DNA from: Paracoccaceae bacterium
GTDB lineage: Bacteria > Pseudomonadota > Alphaproteobacteria > Rhodobacterales > Rhodobacteraceae
Assembly: GCA_003561595.1 (NCBI GenBank)
Contig: PWWF01000275.1
Span: 1-12,889, forward strand
Direction: 5' to 3'
Length of the DNA: 12,889 nt
Shown: positions 1 through 6,698 of the stretch, one piece after another
Layout of the letters: each line of letters begins with the position of its first letter
How positions within the stretch are numbered: position 1 is the stretch's first letter
The notes under the pieces: generated by a model
Seen by the model: the letters and a program-made list of their open reading frames with translations, nothing else
Told to the model about the DNA's origin: nothing
Databases searched by the model: none
Translations under genes and position numbers: made by a program

Positions 1-260
1 AAGGCGGGCTTTTCGGCGATGGTCTCGGCGCGGGCATTGATCAGCAGCGGGCCATCGGTTTCCGAGCCGTACCAACGCGGCAGGAACCCCCAGCGCATCG
101 GCCCCAGATGGCGCTGGCCTGCGCGGCTGATGACCGTCGCGACCGGTTGCGTGGGGCAGATATTGTAGCGCGGCACGGGCGGCAGGTCATTGGCCGGGGC
201 CGCCGCAAATGCCTGCGCCATGGCGTCATCGGGCAGCGTGATGGCAAAGCGTCCGCACAT
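1..260 (-). CDS. SRAP domain abasic-site shield protein (YedK/HMCES-like), partial
   Basis: The minus-strand reading frame opens with MCGRF at 260 and runs open to the left edge, giving 86 residues; the C-terminal part is outside the window. SRAP (SOS response-associated peptidase) proteins use Cys2, exposed after removal of Met1, to form a thiazolidine DNA-protein crosslink with abasic sites in single-stranded DNA. Seen here are Cys2, the RYNICPTQP block (31-39), the RWGFLPRW block (56-63) and INARAET (74-80). The Asn of that last block falls at residue 75, the same number as the active-site Asn of E. coli YedK. The start is fixed because Cys must be residue 2. The gene begins 10 nt after the stop of the upstream transporter gene, so the two are probably co-transcribed. 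No strong Shine-Dalgarno is visible. Identification is secure; completeness cannot be judged. Confidence 0.93.
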   Translation of the reverse strand, partial: MCGRFAITLPDDAMAQAFAAAPANDLPPVPRYNICPTQPVATVISRAGQRHLGPMRWGFLPRWYGSETDGPLLINARAETIAEKPA

Positions 261-270
261 GGGCGTCAGC

Positions 271-1176
271 TTAGCCCGGCGCGGCGCGTGTGGAAAGCGC
301 GGGGCGGCGGGCCAGCATCAGCCCGGCGATGATGATCGCGAGCGCAAGGATGAAGCGGCCGGGCAGATCCTCGTTCAGCACGATCACGCCCAGAAGGACC
401 GACCAGACCGGCACATGATAGTTGACCTGCGACAGAAAGCTGGGGCCCGCGCTGCGGATCACGCTGACCAGCAGCAGAGTGGCAAAGCCCGTGGGCAAAA
501 GCCCCAGATACAAGAGTGCGAGCAGGGGCCGCGCGTCCGGAATGGGCGGCAGGCCGTCTGTTACTAGCGCCACGGGTAGCATGAACGCACTGGCCGACCA
601 CAGCGCGATCATGCCAAAGCCGATCGGGTGCACCTCGGGGCAGCGGCGGGTCAGGATCGCGCCCACCGCGTAGCTGAGGGCAGCCGCCAGACAGCCCAGC
701 CGCGCCGCTGCCTCGAATTCCGAGCCCGAGGCCGCCATCACGCCCGGCCCGATCAGCACGCCCACGCCCAGCAGCCCCAGCACGAAGCCGCCCGCCTTGG
801 TGCGGGTCAGCCCTTCGCCCGGCACCAGAAAATGCGCGAAACCGATCACGAATAGCGGGATTGCGGCCATCGAGATCCCGGCAAAGCCGGATGTCACATG
901 CTGTTGTGACCAGCCCAGCAGGAAAAACGGCAGCGCGTTGGAAAACACCCCCATCCCCAGCGCGAACCCCCACACCGGCGCCCCGCGCGGCAGGCGCACC
1001 CCCATTGCGATGGCAAAGACCGACAGGGTCAACGCCCCGATGGCGATGCGCCCGCTGGCCACCCAAATGGGCGCATAGCCTTCAAGCGCGATGGCGATGC
1101 CCAGAAAGGATGCCCCCCAGATCAGGCCAAGCGTGATCAGGGCGATCCAGTTGCCGAGTGTAGGGGTTGCGGGCAT
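271..1176 (-). CDS. DMT superfamily EamA-type transporter
   Basis: A 301-residue, strongly hydrophobic protein with the two-fold EamA repeat of drug/metabolite transporters. The first repeat covers about residues 8-145 and the second about 158-290, and roughly ten membrane helices are expected. Typical features are the first helix with LGLIWGASF (16-24), the end of repeat one (GLLGVGVLIGPG, 134-145) and the repeat-two segment around NYHVPVWSVLLGVIVLNE (252-269). The helix-rich ends and the length match family members of about 290-310 residues. The family exports or imports small metabolites at the inner membrane, but the substrate cannot be read from the sequence. The ATG at 1176 leaves a few residues before the first helix and fits the family. 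Upstream GAG is the only weak Shine-Dalgarno-like string. The gene is divergent from deoA and is followed closely by the SRAP gene. Confidence 0.9.
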   Translation of the reverse strand: MPATPTLGNWIALITLGLIWGASFLGIAIALEGYAPIWVASGRIAIGALTLSVFAIAMGVRLPRGAPVWGFALGMGVFSNALPFFLLGWSQQHVTSGFAGISMAAIPLFVIGFAHFLVPGEGLTRTKAGGFVLGLLGVGVLIGPGVMAASGSEFEAAARLGCLAAALSYAVGAILTRRCPEVHPIGFGMIALWSASAFMLPVALVTDGLPPIPDARPLLALLYLGLLPTGFATLLLVSVIRSAGPSFLSQVNYHVPVWSVLLGVIVLNEDLPGRFILALAIIIAGLMLARRPALSTRAAPG

Positions 1177-1240
1177 GGGGGGGCTCGTGTTCTTCTTGAA
1201 CGTGTGAACTAACGCGCGCCTGCCCCCTTGTCCAGAGCAC

Positions 1241-1270
1241 CGCTTGCCAAGGCGGCGCGAAGCGGCAAGG
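1241..1270 (+). promoter_or_regulatory. Small dyad over the deoA ribosome binding site
   Basis: In the 101-nt divergent gap between the EamA gene and deoA, CTTGCC (1243-1248) is the exact reverse complement of GGCAAG (1264-1269). A competing pairing is CGCTT (1241-1245) with AAGCG (1260-1264). The right arm contains most of the deoA Shine-Dalgarno AAGGG (1267-1271), which lies 6 nt before the ATG at 1278. In mRNA the stem could mask the ribosome binding site, or as DNA it could be an operator. It is short and could be chance in GC-rich DNA. I see no convincing sigma-70 promoter in this gap; a TGGACA-like -35 on the minus strand (1229-1234) lacks a good -10 partner. Confidence 0.25.
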
Positions 1271-1277
1271 GTAGGGC

Positions 1278-2588
1278 ATGGACGCAGTGCTTTATCAGGA
1301 ACTGATCCGGCGCAAGCGCGATGGCGGCACGCTGTCGGCGGCGGAGATTGCGTCGCTGGTCGGGGGCATCACCTTGGGCGGGTTGAGTGACGCGCAGCTT
1401 GGCGCGTTCGCCATGGCCGTGGTGCTGCGCGGGATGGAGTTGTCCGAACGCGTCGCGTTGACCGAGGCGATGCGCGATTCGGGCGAGGTGCTCGAATGGG
1501 CGCGCGGCCCGGTGGTGGACAAGCATTCCACGGGCGGCATTGGCGATACCGTGTCGCTGGTGCTGGCCCCGGCCTTGGCGGCCTGCGGGGCGGTGGTGCC
1601 CATGATCTCGGGTCGGGGCCTGGGCCATACAGGCGGCACGCTGGACAAGCTGGAGGCGATACCCGGCTATGACGTGGCCCCTGATGGCGCGCGCCTGCGC
1701 CGCGTGGTGGATCAGGTGGGCTGCGCGATTATCGGGCAGACAGGCTCGCTGGCGCCTGCGGACCGGCGATTCTATGCCGTGCGCGATGTGACCGCGACGG
1801 TCGAGTCGCGCGATCTGATCACGGCCTCGATCCTGTCGAAAAAGCTCGCCGCCGGGCTTGGGGCGCTGGTGCTGGATGTGAAATGCGGCAATGGCGCCTT
1901 CATGCCCGATCTGGCCGCTGCCGAAGGGCTGGCGCGCGCGCTGGTCGAGGTCGCCAATGGCGCGGGCTGTCCGACCAGCGCGCTGATCACCGACATGAAC
2001 GCGCCTTTGGCCGCCGCCGCCGGAAACGCGCTGGAAGTGGCCGTCGCGGTGGACATGCTGTCGGGGCGGGCGCGCGACCCGCGCCTGCATGCGCTGACCC
2101 TTGCGCTGGGGGCCGAGGCGCTGGTGCAGGCCGGGCTGGCCACGGGCGCGGATGAGGGGCAAGGCAAGATCGCCGCCGCGCTTGACAGTGGTGCGGCCGC
2201 CGAGCGCTTCGGCCAGATGGTCGCGGCCCTTGGCGGGCCTGCGGATTTTCTGGAACATATGGCCGCGCATCTGCCCACAGCCCCGGTGATCCGCACGGTT
2301 CCGGCCCCGAGGGCCGGGGTGGTCGCGGGCTATGACACGCGGGCGCTGGGGCTGGCCGTGATCGGGCTGGGCGGCGGGCGCAGGCAGGCGGAGGACCGGA
2401 TCGATCCGCGCGTGGGTCTGTCGCAGATCGTGGCGGTGGGGCAGCCGGTCAGCGCGGGCGATCCGGTCGCGTTGGTCCATGCCGCCGATGAGGCCAGCGC
2501 CGCGCGGGCCGTGGCAGAGGTCACCGCCGCCTGCCGGATCGCTGAAAGTGCAAGCGCCGGGCCGCTGGTGCTGGGGCGGATCGCCTGA
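1278..2588 (+). CDS. deoA: Thymidine phosphorylase
   Basis: A 436-residue protein, close to the 440 of E. coli DeoA and alignable by eye from end to end. It catalyses phosphorolysis of thymidine and deoxyuridine to free base plus 2-deoxyribose-1-phosphate in pyrimidine salvage; it is cytoplasmic and normally a homodimer. Phosphate-site residues recognised by alignment to E. coli are K82 and S84 within DKHSTGG (81-87), S93, S111 of SGRGLGHTGG (111-120) and T121. Pyrimidine-site residues are R169 (FYAVRD), S184 and K188 (ITASILSKK). The C-terminal domain includes DTRALGLAVIGLGGGRRQ (343-360). The glycine loop reads VKCGNGAFM (191-199), where E. coli has VKVGSGAFM. The ATG at 1278 has AAGGG 6 nt upstream. 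No other deo or cdd genes lie in the window, so the gene stands alone here and converges on lnt. Confidence 0.96.
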   Translation: MDAVLYQELIRRKRDGGTLSAAEIASLVGGITLGGLSDAQLGAFAMAVVLRGMELSERVALTEAMRDSGEVLEWARGPVVDKHSTGGIGDTVSLVLAPALAACGAVVPMISGRGLGHTGGTLDKLEAIPGYDVAPDGARLRRVVDQVGCAIIGQTGSLAPADRRFYAVRDVTATVESRDLITASILSKKLAAGLGALVLDVKCGNGAFMPDLAAAEGLARALVEVANGAGCPTSALITDMNAPLAAAAGNALEVAVAVDMLSGRARDPRLHALTLALGAEALVQAGLATGADEGQGKIAAALDSGAAAERFGQMVAALGGPADFLEHMAAHLPTAPVIRTVPAPRAGVVAGYDTRALGLAVIGLGGGRRQAEDRIDPRVGLSQIVAVGQPVSAGDPVALVHAADEASAARAVAEVTAACRIAESASAGPLVLGRIA

Positions 2589-4103
2589 TCACCGCCGCCG
2601 CCCGACAAGTGCCACACCGCCAAGCAGCGCCGCCAGCAGCGCAAGGATCGGCCAGTCGCCCAACCGCGCATAGGGCGTGGGCGGCAGCGCGCCGGGCAGG
2701 GGGGCATCGAGATACCCGGCCTCCCCCAGCGCCAGTGTATCGACCACGCCCCCGCGCGCGTCGATCACGGCCGATACGCCCGTATTGGCCGAGCGCAGCA
2801 AGGGCAGCCCCTGTTCGACCGCGCGCAACCGCGCCTGCGCCAGATGCTGGAACGGGCCGGTCAACTCGCCGAACCACGCGTCATTCGTGACCTGCATGAT
2901 CCAGTCGGGGCGGGTGTCGGTGCGCAGATGGCGGGGAAAGATCGCCTCGTAACAGATCAGGGGCAGGGCGGTGCCGAAGGGCCCCATATCCAGCACCACG
3001 GGGCCGGGGCCCGCGCTGTAGCCCGAAAGCTGGCGCGCGGCAAAGCCCGCATAGCCGGGGCCGAGGATCGCCTCGACCAGCGGCACATATTCGCCAAAGG
3101 GCACAAGGTGATGCTTGTCATAAATCGTGTCGATCTGCGCCTGCGTGTCCATCAGCGCCAGACTGTTGAAGAAGCGATCCTCCTCGATGCGCTGGACGCC
3201 AAAGGCCAGCCGCGTCTCGGGGCCTTGCAGCGCGATGGAATCAGCCATGATGTCGAGCGCGTCGCCCGCATATTCCAGCAGGAAAGGCACAGAGGTTTCG
3301 GGCCAGATGATCAGTTGCGGCGCCGGGTTGGCGGGCATGGCGCTGAGGTCCAGAAGCCGGTTGAAGAACAGCTCGATATTCTCTTCGCGCCATTTCTCGT
3401 CCTGCGGCGCATTGGGCTGGACCAGCCGGATGGTCCCGTCACGCGCGGGCGGCAGATCGGTCTGGCCCGCGCCCCAGACCCAGACGCCGCCAAGAAGCGC
3501 AAGCGACAGCACCGCACCCGCCCCGCGCTGGACAAGGCTGCGCCCCAGCACGGGCAGCAGCGCGGCGATCAGCAGCAGCAGGCTCAGCCCGCCTGCGCCG
3601 GTCAGTGCGGCAAGCTGCATCATCGGCGTGCCGATCACCCCATGGCCCAGCATCGCCCAGGGAAAGCCCGTGAACACCCAGCCGCGCGCCAGTTCCAACA
3701 GCGCGAGCGCCGCGATCAGCGCCAGCAGCCGCGCGCGCCCGGTCGCAACTCGCGCCGCCACCCAGCCCGCCACGGCCCAGAACAGCCCCATACCCACGGC
3801 CATCGCGACGAGCGCAAAAGGGGCCATCCAGCCATGAATCTCGGGTTCCACGAAAAACGGCTCGACGATCCAGAAGAGTGCCGCGCCGAAATAGCCCGTG
3901 CCTGCCAGCCACAGCCGCCCGCCCCAGGCGCGGGGTGGGGCGGACAGGGGCAGGGCGGCCAGCAGACCCGCCAGCGCCAGCGCTGACAGCCACCACCAGC
4001 CCAGCGGCGCCTGACCGGCGGCCGCCAGCACGCCCAGCCCCCCGAACAGGCCCGCAAGGCGCAGGCGCGCGCGCCATGGGCGGGATGGGGCAGTTTGCGT
4101 CAT
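2589..4103 (-). CDS. lnt: Apolipoprotein N-acyltransferase
   Basis: A 504-residue integral membrane enzyme that attaches the third acyl chain to the N-terminal diacylglyceryl-cysteine of lipoproteins at the periplasmic side of the inner membrane. Residues 13-210 carry about six hydrophobic segments. The nitrilase-like catalytic domain follows (about 223-470), and a last membrane helix lies near 482-500 before the RRR end. The Glu-Lys-Cys triad is visible as E269 (WPETSVPF), K330 (YDKHHLVPFGEYVP) and C384 (LICYEAIFP). The conserved VTNDAWFG block lies at 405-412. The length is typical of the family. The ATG at 4103 is 13 nt after the corC stop, consistent with it being the last gene of the miaB-phoH-ybeY-corC-lnt run. 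Its TGA abuts the deoA TGA on the opposite strand, with no spacer and no terminator hairpin. Confidence 0.96.
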   Translation of the reverse strand: MTQTAPSRPWRARLRLAGLFGGLGVLAAAGQAPLGWWWLSALALAGLLAALPLSAPPRAWGGRLWLAGTGYFGAALFWIVEPFFVEPEIHGWMAPFALVAMAVGMGLFWAVAGWVAARVATGRARLLALIAALALLELARGWVFTGFPWAMLGHGVIGTPMMQLAALTGAGGLSLLLLIAALLPVLGRSLVQRGAGAVLSLALLGGVWVWGAGQTDLPPARDGTIRLVQPNAPQDEKWREENIELFFNRLLDLSAMPANPAPQLIIWPETSVPFLLEYAGDALDIMADSIALQGPETRLAFGVQRIEEDRFFNSLALMDTQAQIDTIYDKHHLVPFGEYVPLVEAILGPGYAGFAARQLSGYSAGPGPVVLDMGPFGTALPLICYEAIFPRHLRTDTRPDWIMQVTNDAWFGELTGPFQHLAQARLRAVEQGLPLLRSANTGVSAVIDARGGVVDTLALGEAGYLDAPLPGALPPTPYARLGDWPILALLAALLGGVALVGRRR

Positions 4104-4116
4104 CCAGGGCCCAGAG

Positions 4117-4989
4117 CTATTGCGCCGCGTCGCGCAGCGCTTCGGGCAGATGCACGCGCAGGCGGTGGATGCGGCGGGGATCAGCCTCGATCACTTCGAA
4201 TTCCACGCCCGAGGGATGGGCGATCACCTCTCCGCGCACCGGCACGCGGCCCGAGAGCAGAAAGACCAGACCGCCCAGCGATTCGATCTCTTCCTCTTCC
4301 TCGGCATCGGTCAGGGCAAAGCCCAGTTGCTCTTCCAGCTCTTCCGTGGGGGTGCGGGCTTCGACCAGCATGGTGCTGTCGCTTTCGCGCAGGATGTTCA
4401 CCTCGTCTTCGGTGTCATGCTCATCCTCGATCTCGCCCACGACCTGTTCCAGCAGATCCTCGATCGTGGCCAGCCCGTCCACCCCGCCATATTCGTCGAT
4501 CACCAGCGCGAAATGCGTCCGCTCGGCCTGCATCTTGCGCAGCAGGACGGCCAGCGGCATCGAGGGCGGCACATAGAGGATGGGGCGCAAGAGCGCCTTG
4601 AGGTCAATCTCGTGATGGCCGTTGAACCCGTAATGCAGCGCCAGATCCTTCAGCAGCAACAGGCCCAGCGGCGTGTCCAGTGTCTCATCATAGACCGGAA
4701 TGCGCGAATAGCCCGAATCGCGAAAGGCCGCGACAATGTCGGCCAGGCTCGCGCCCTGTTCCAGCGCCACGATTTCGGCCTTGGGGATGGCGACATCCTC
4801 GACCCGCAAATCCTGCAGCCGGGCAAGGCCCGGCAGGGTCTGCCCCAGCGCGCGCGCCTTGGAGGCGCCTTCGTCATCATCGGGGGTCAAGGCATCGAAC
4901 AAGCGGCCCAACAGGCCACGGCTTTCGGTCTCTCTGGGATCATCCTGCGCGCGCTGCGCCGCAGTAGATCCGTCGGTTGTGTCGCCCAT
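4117..4989 (-). CDS. corC: CorC/YbeX family CBS-domain protein
   Basis: A 290-residue soluble protein with no membrane segment. An acidic N-terminal tail (1-45) is followed by two CBS motifs (about 65-122 and 132-190) and a C-terminal CorC/HlyC transporter-associated domain (about 205-287). Diagnostic strings are SGYSRIPVYDE (92-102), TPLGLLLLKDL (106-116), FALVIDEYGGVDGLATIEDLLEQ (160-182) and SLGGLVFLLSGRVP (237-250). The usual MxPR-type motif at the start of CBS1 reads VAIPKAEI (66-73). Unlike larger family members it has no N-terminal DUF21 membrane domain, which matches YbeX. The family is linked to magnesium/cobalt tolerance and, in E. coli, to ribosome metabolism; the molecular role is unsettled. 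The ATG at 4989 follows GGAAAGGA closely and lies 15 nt after the ybeY stop. A run of about ten acidic residues occurs at 228-236. Confidence 0.92.
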   Translation of the reverse strand: MGDTTDGSTAAQRAQDDPRETESRGLLGRLFDALTPDDDEGASKARALGQTLPGLARLQDLRVEDVAIPKAEIVALEQGASLADIVAAFRDSGYSRIPVYDETLDTPLGLLLLKDLALHYGFNGHHEIDLKALLRPILYVPPSMPLAVLLRKMQAERTHFALVIDEYGGVDGLATIEDLLEQVVGEIEDEHDTEDEVNILRESDSTMLVEARTPTEELEEQLGFALTDAEEEEEIESLGGLVFLLSGRVPVRGEVIAHPSGVEFEVIEADPRRIHRLRVHLPEALRDAAQ

Positions 4990-5004
4990 CGGTCCTTTCC
5001 GGGG

Positions 5005-5556
5005 TTAATCTGGCCAGATTGCCAAGCTTTCATATGGGTCCGCGACCCCTATCTGCGCAAGTATGGCGATTTCGGTTTCTTCCATCAACGCGGCATCTTT
5101 GTCACGCAGGTGATCATAGCCCAGAAGATGTAACACCGAATGAACAACCAGATGTGACAGATGCGCGTCCAGTGTCTTGCCCTGCTCGACCGCCTCGCGC
5201 GCGCAGGTCTGATGGGCCAGCGCGATATTGCCCAGACCCACCGGATCATCGCTGTCACCGGGCGGGGGCGGGGCAGGGCGTGTGCCATCGGTATCGGCGG
5301 CCAGATCCCATTCGGGCCAGGACAGCACATTCGTGGGCTGCGCTTTGCCCCGGAAATCGGCGTTCAGCGTGGCGATACGCGCATCATCGCAAGCCAGGAT
5401 CACGATTTCGTATCCCGCCGCGCCATGGCCCAGATGCGCCAGCGTCGCGCCCGCCGCGCGTTCGGCCAGGGCCGCCAGCCTGTCGCTGTCCCAGTCCGGA
5501 GACTCGATCACCAGCGCGACCAGCGGATCAGGCACTGGTGATTTCATCCTTTTCAT
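5005..5556 (-). CDS. ybeY: Endoribonuclease/rRNA maturation factor YbeY
   Basis: A single-domain metal-binding protein of 183 residues (180 if the second ATG, at 5547, is used). YbeY acts in 16S rRNA 3'-end maturation and ribosome quality control in the cytoplasm. The zinc-binding H-x3-H-x5-H motif is clear as HSVLHLLGYDH, with His at 139, 143 and 149 from the 5556 start. LNADFRGKAQPTNVLSWP (64-81) is the other conserved block. Between them lies a proline/aspartate-rich insert (PAPPPPGDSDD) that makes it longer than E. coli YbeY (155 residues). The start is ambiguous: ATG codons at 5556 and 5547 are in frame. AAAAGG touches the second ATG directly, so it cannot serve it, while the first has only a weak GGG upstream. 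Either start overlaps the end of phoH (29 or 20 nt), suggesting translational coupling. The in-frame extension to 5643 lies inside phoH and is rejected. Confidence 0.93.
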   Translation of the reverse strand: MKRMKSPVPDPLVALVIESPDWDSDRLAALAERAAGATLAHLGHGAAGYEIVILACDDARIATLNADFRGKAQPTNVLSWPEWDLAADTDGTRPAPPPPGDSDDPVGLGNIALAHQTCAREAVEQGKTLDAHLSHLVVHSVLHLLGYDHLRDKDAALMEETEIAILAQIGVADPYESLAIWPD

Positions 5557-6541
5557 AGGCCCGGATGATCCGCGCGACCAGCGGGTGGCGTACCACATCT
5601 TCCGATGTGAAATAGCTGAAAGTGATGCCCTGCACCCCGTCAAGGATGCGTTCCGCCGCGCGCAGCCCCGATTGCACGCCGCGCGGCAGGTCCACCTGAG
5701 AGCGATCGCCCGTGATGACCATGCGCGACCCTTCGCCCAGCCGGGTCAGGAACATCTTCATCTGCATCTCGGTCGCGTTCTGCGCCTCATCCAGCACGAT
5801 AAAGGCATTGGACAGCGTGCGCCCGCGCATGAAGGCCAGGGGCGCAATCTCGATCCGGCGCTCTTCCATCAGTTTCTGCAACTGCTTGCCGGGCAGGAAA
5901 TCATTCAGCGCGTCATAGAGCGGCTGCATGTAGGGATCGACCTTTTCCTTCATGTCCCCGGGCAGAAAGCCCAGCCGCTCGCCCGCCTCGACCGCAGGGC
6001 GCGACAGGATGATCTTGTCGACCATGCCATCGGCAAACATCTGCACCGCGACCGCGACCGCGATATAGGTCTTGCCCGTGCCCGCGGGGCCGATGCCGAA
6101 ATTCAACTCGGTATCCAGAAGCGCGCGGGTGTAATCCTGCTGCGCCTTGGTGCGGGGCGCGATCATCTTCTTGCGGGTGCGGATTTCCAGCTGCCCGGTG
6201 CGAAACATCTCCAACTGGCCTTGCGGGCCTTCGCGCGCCTCGGGCGTGCCCAGCCGGATCAGGGCGGCGATATCGCCCTCTTCAATGGCGCGCCCCTCTT
6301 CCAGCGACTGATAGAGCGCGGTCAGGATATTGACCGCCTGGCCGCGCGCATCCTCGGCGCCGATGATGTCCAGCAGGTTGCCGCGCCGGATGATCTGCAC
6401 GCCAAGATGGCTTTCCAGATGGGTCAGGTTGCGGTCGAATTCGCCGCACAGATCCACCAGCAGGCGATTATCCGAAAATTCCAGATGCGAGAGGCTTTGT
6501 CCGGTTTCGGGCGACGGGGGGGTCAAGGCGCTGATGCCCAA
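5528..6541 (-). CDS. phoH: PhoH-like P-loop ATPase (YbeZ)
   Basis: A 337-residue protein counted from a TTG at 6541. An N-terminal domain of about 110 residues includes EFSDNRLLVDLCGEFDRNL (21-39). The PhoH ATPase domain then shows Walker A GPAGTGKT (151-158), the block LSRPAVEAGERLGFLPGD (179-196), Walker B FIVLDEAQN (247-255) and the sensor-like VITGDRSQVDLP (275-286). The family is cytoplasmic and associated with RNA metabolism; E. coli YbeZ is reported to interact with YbeY, and the gene order here fits that. Start choice: between the miaB stop and residue 112 the frame holds no ATG, and no GTG before the conserved domain. The TTG at 6541 has a strong GGGAG 6 nt upstream, so it is preferred over a second TTG at 6526. 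A longer in-frame extension reaching into miaB is rejected. A one-base error in a 7-C run near the start is an alternative explanation. Confidence 0.93.
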   Translation of the reverse strand: MGISALTPPSPETGQSLSHLEFSDNRLLVDLCGEFDRNLTHLESHLGVQIIRRGNLLDIIGAEDARGQAVNILTALYQSLEEGRAIEEGDIAALIRLGTPEAREGPQGQLEMFRTGQLEIRTRKKMIAPRTKAQQDYTRALLDTELNFGIGPAGTGKTYIAVAVAVQMFADGMVDKIILSRPAVEAGERLGFLPGDMKEKVDPYMQPLYDALNDFLPGKQLQKLMEERRIEIAPLAFMRGRTLSNAFIVLDEAQNATEMQMKMFLTRLGEGSRMVITGDRSQVDLPRGVQSGLRAAERILDGVQGITFSYFTSEDVVRHPLVARIIRAYEKDEITSA

Positions 6542-6698
6542 GCAGTTCTCCCATGCAAGCCAGAGGGGCCGTGAGTCGATGTGGTCATGCTGCCAAGCGC
6601 GCAGCCATCGCGCAAGGGGTGATTTCGGGGTGCGGTCAAAAACCTGCCATATCCGGGGGCATGTCGTGGAACTGACACAAAATCTGGCGCGCTCACCC
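6542..6698 (-). other. miaB-phoH intergenic region
   Basis: At 157 nt this is the only sizeable gap in the minus-strand gene run. It contains the phoH Shine-Dalgarno near its downstream end and a small GC stem, GCGCG (6597-6601) with CGCGC (6609-6613). A TTGACC hexamer is visible on the minus strand within a T-rich stretch (near 6637-6645), but no matching -10 hexamer sits at the right distance. I therefore do not call a promoter. The gap does allow a separate promoter for phoH-ybeY-corC-lnt. Confidence 0.4.
6547..6552 (-). promoter_or_regulatory. Shine-Dalgarno deciding the TTG start of phoH
   Basis: On the minus strand the string GGGAGA is followed by ACTGC and then TTG (6541-6539). The GGAG core is 6 nt from the TTG, close to ideal spacing. 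It is the main evidence for the non-ATG start of phoH. The same bases lie inside a 28-codon out-of-frame ORF that begins with ATG at 6554 and ends at 6468. Confidence 0.6.

Noticed and set aside
1177..1277. Sigma-70 promoter for the EamA gene (TGGACA at 1229-1234)
   Set aside because: A good -35 match, but the hexamer 17 nt downstream matches the -10 consensus at only about two positions.
1209..2480. 423-aa open frame antisense to deoA
   Set aside because: Composition is Arg/Gln/His/Gly-rich with no recognisable domain, and it lies wholly over a clear thymidine phosphorylase. This is the usual antisense shadow in GC-rich genes.
2844..3986. 380-aa open frame antisense to lnt
   Set aside because: Low-complexity Arg/Gln/His/Pro peptide over the well-supported lnt gene; no motif and no sensible start.
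4120..5133. 337-aa plus-strand frame over corC
   Set aside because: It mirrors the corC gene; His/Gln/Arg-rich with no domain.
6468..6554. 28-codon ORF overlapping the phoH start as a separate small gene
   Set aside because: No ribosome binding site was recognised for its ATG and the peptide has no features. It is kept only as a point for checking the phoH start.
5228..6574. 448-aa plus-strand frame over ybeY and phoH
   Set aside because: It covers two conserved genes on the other strand and has shadow-type composition with many His/Gln/Arg and no domain.
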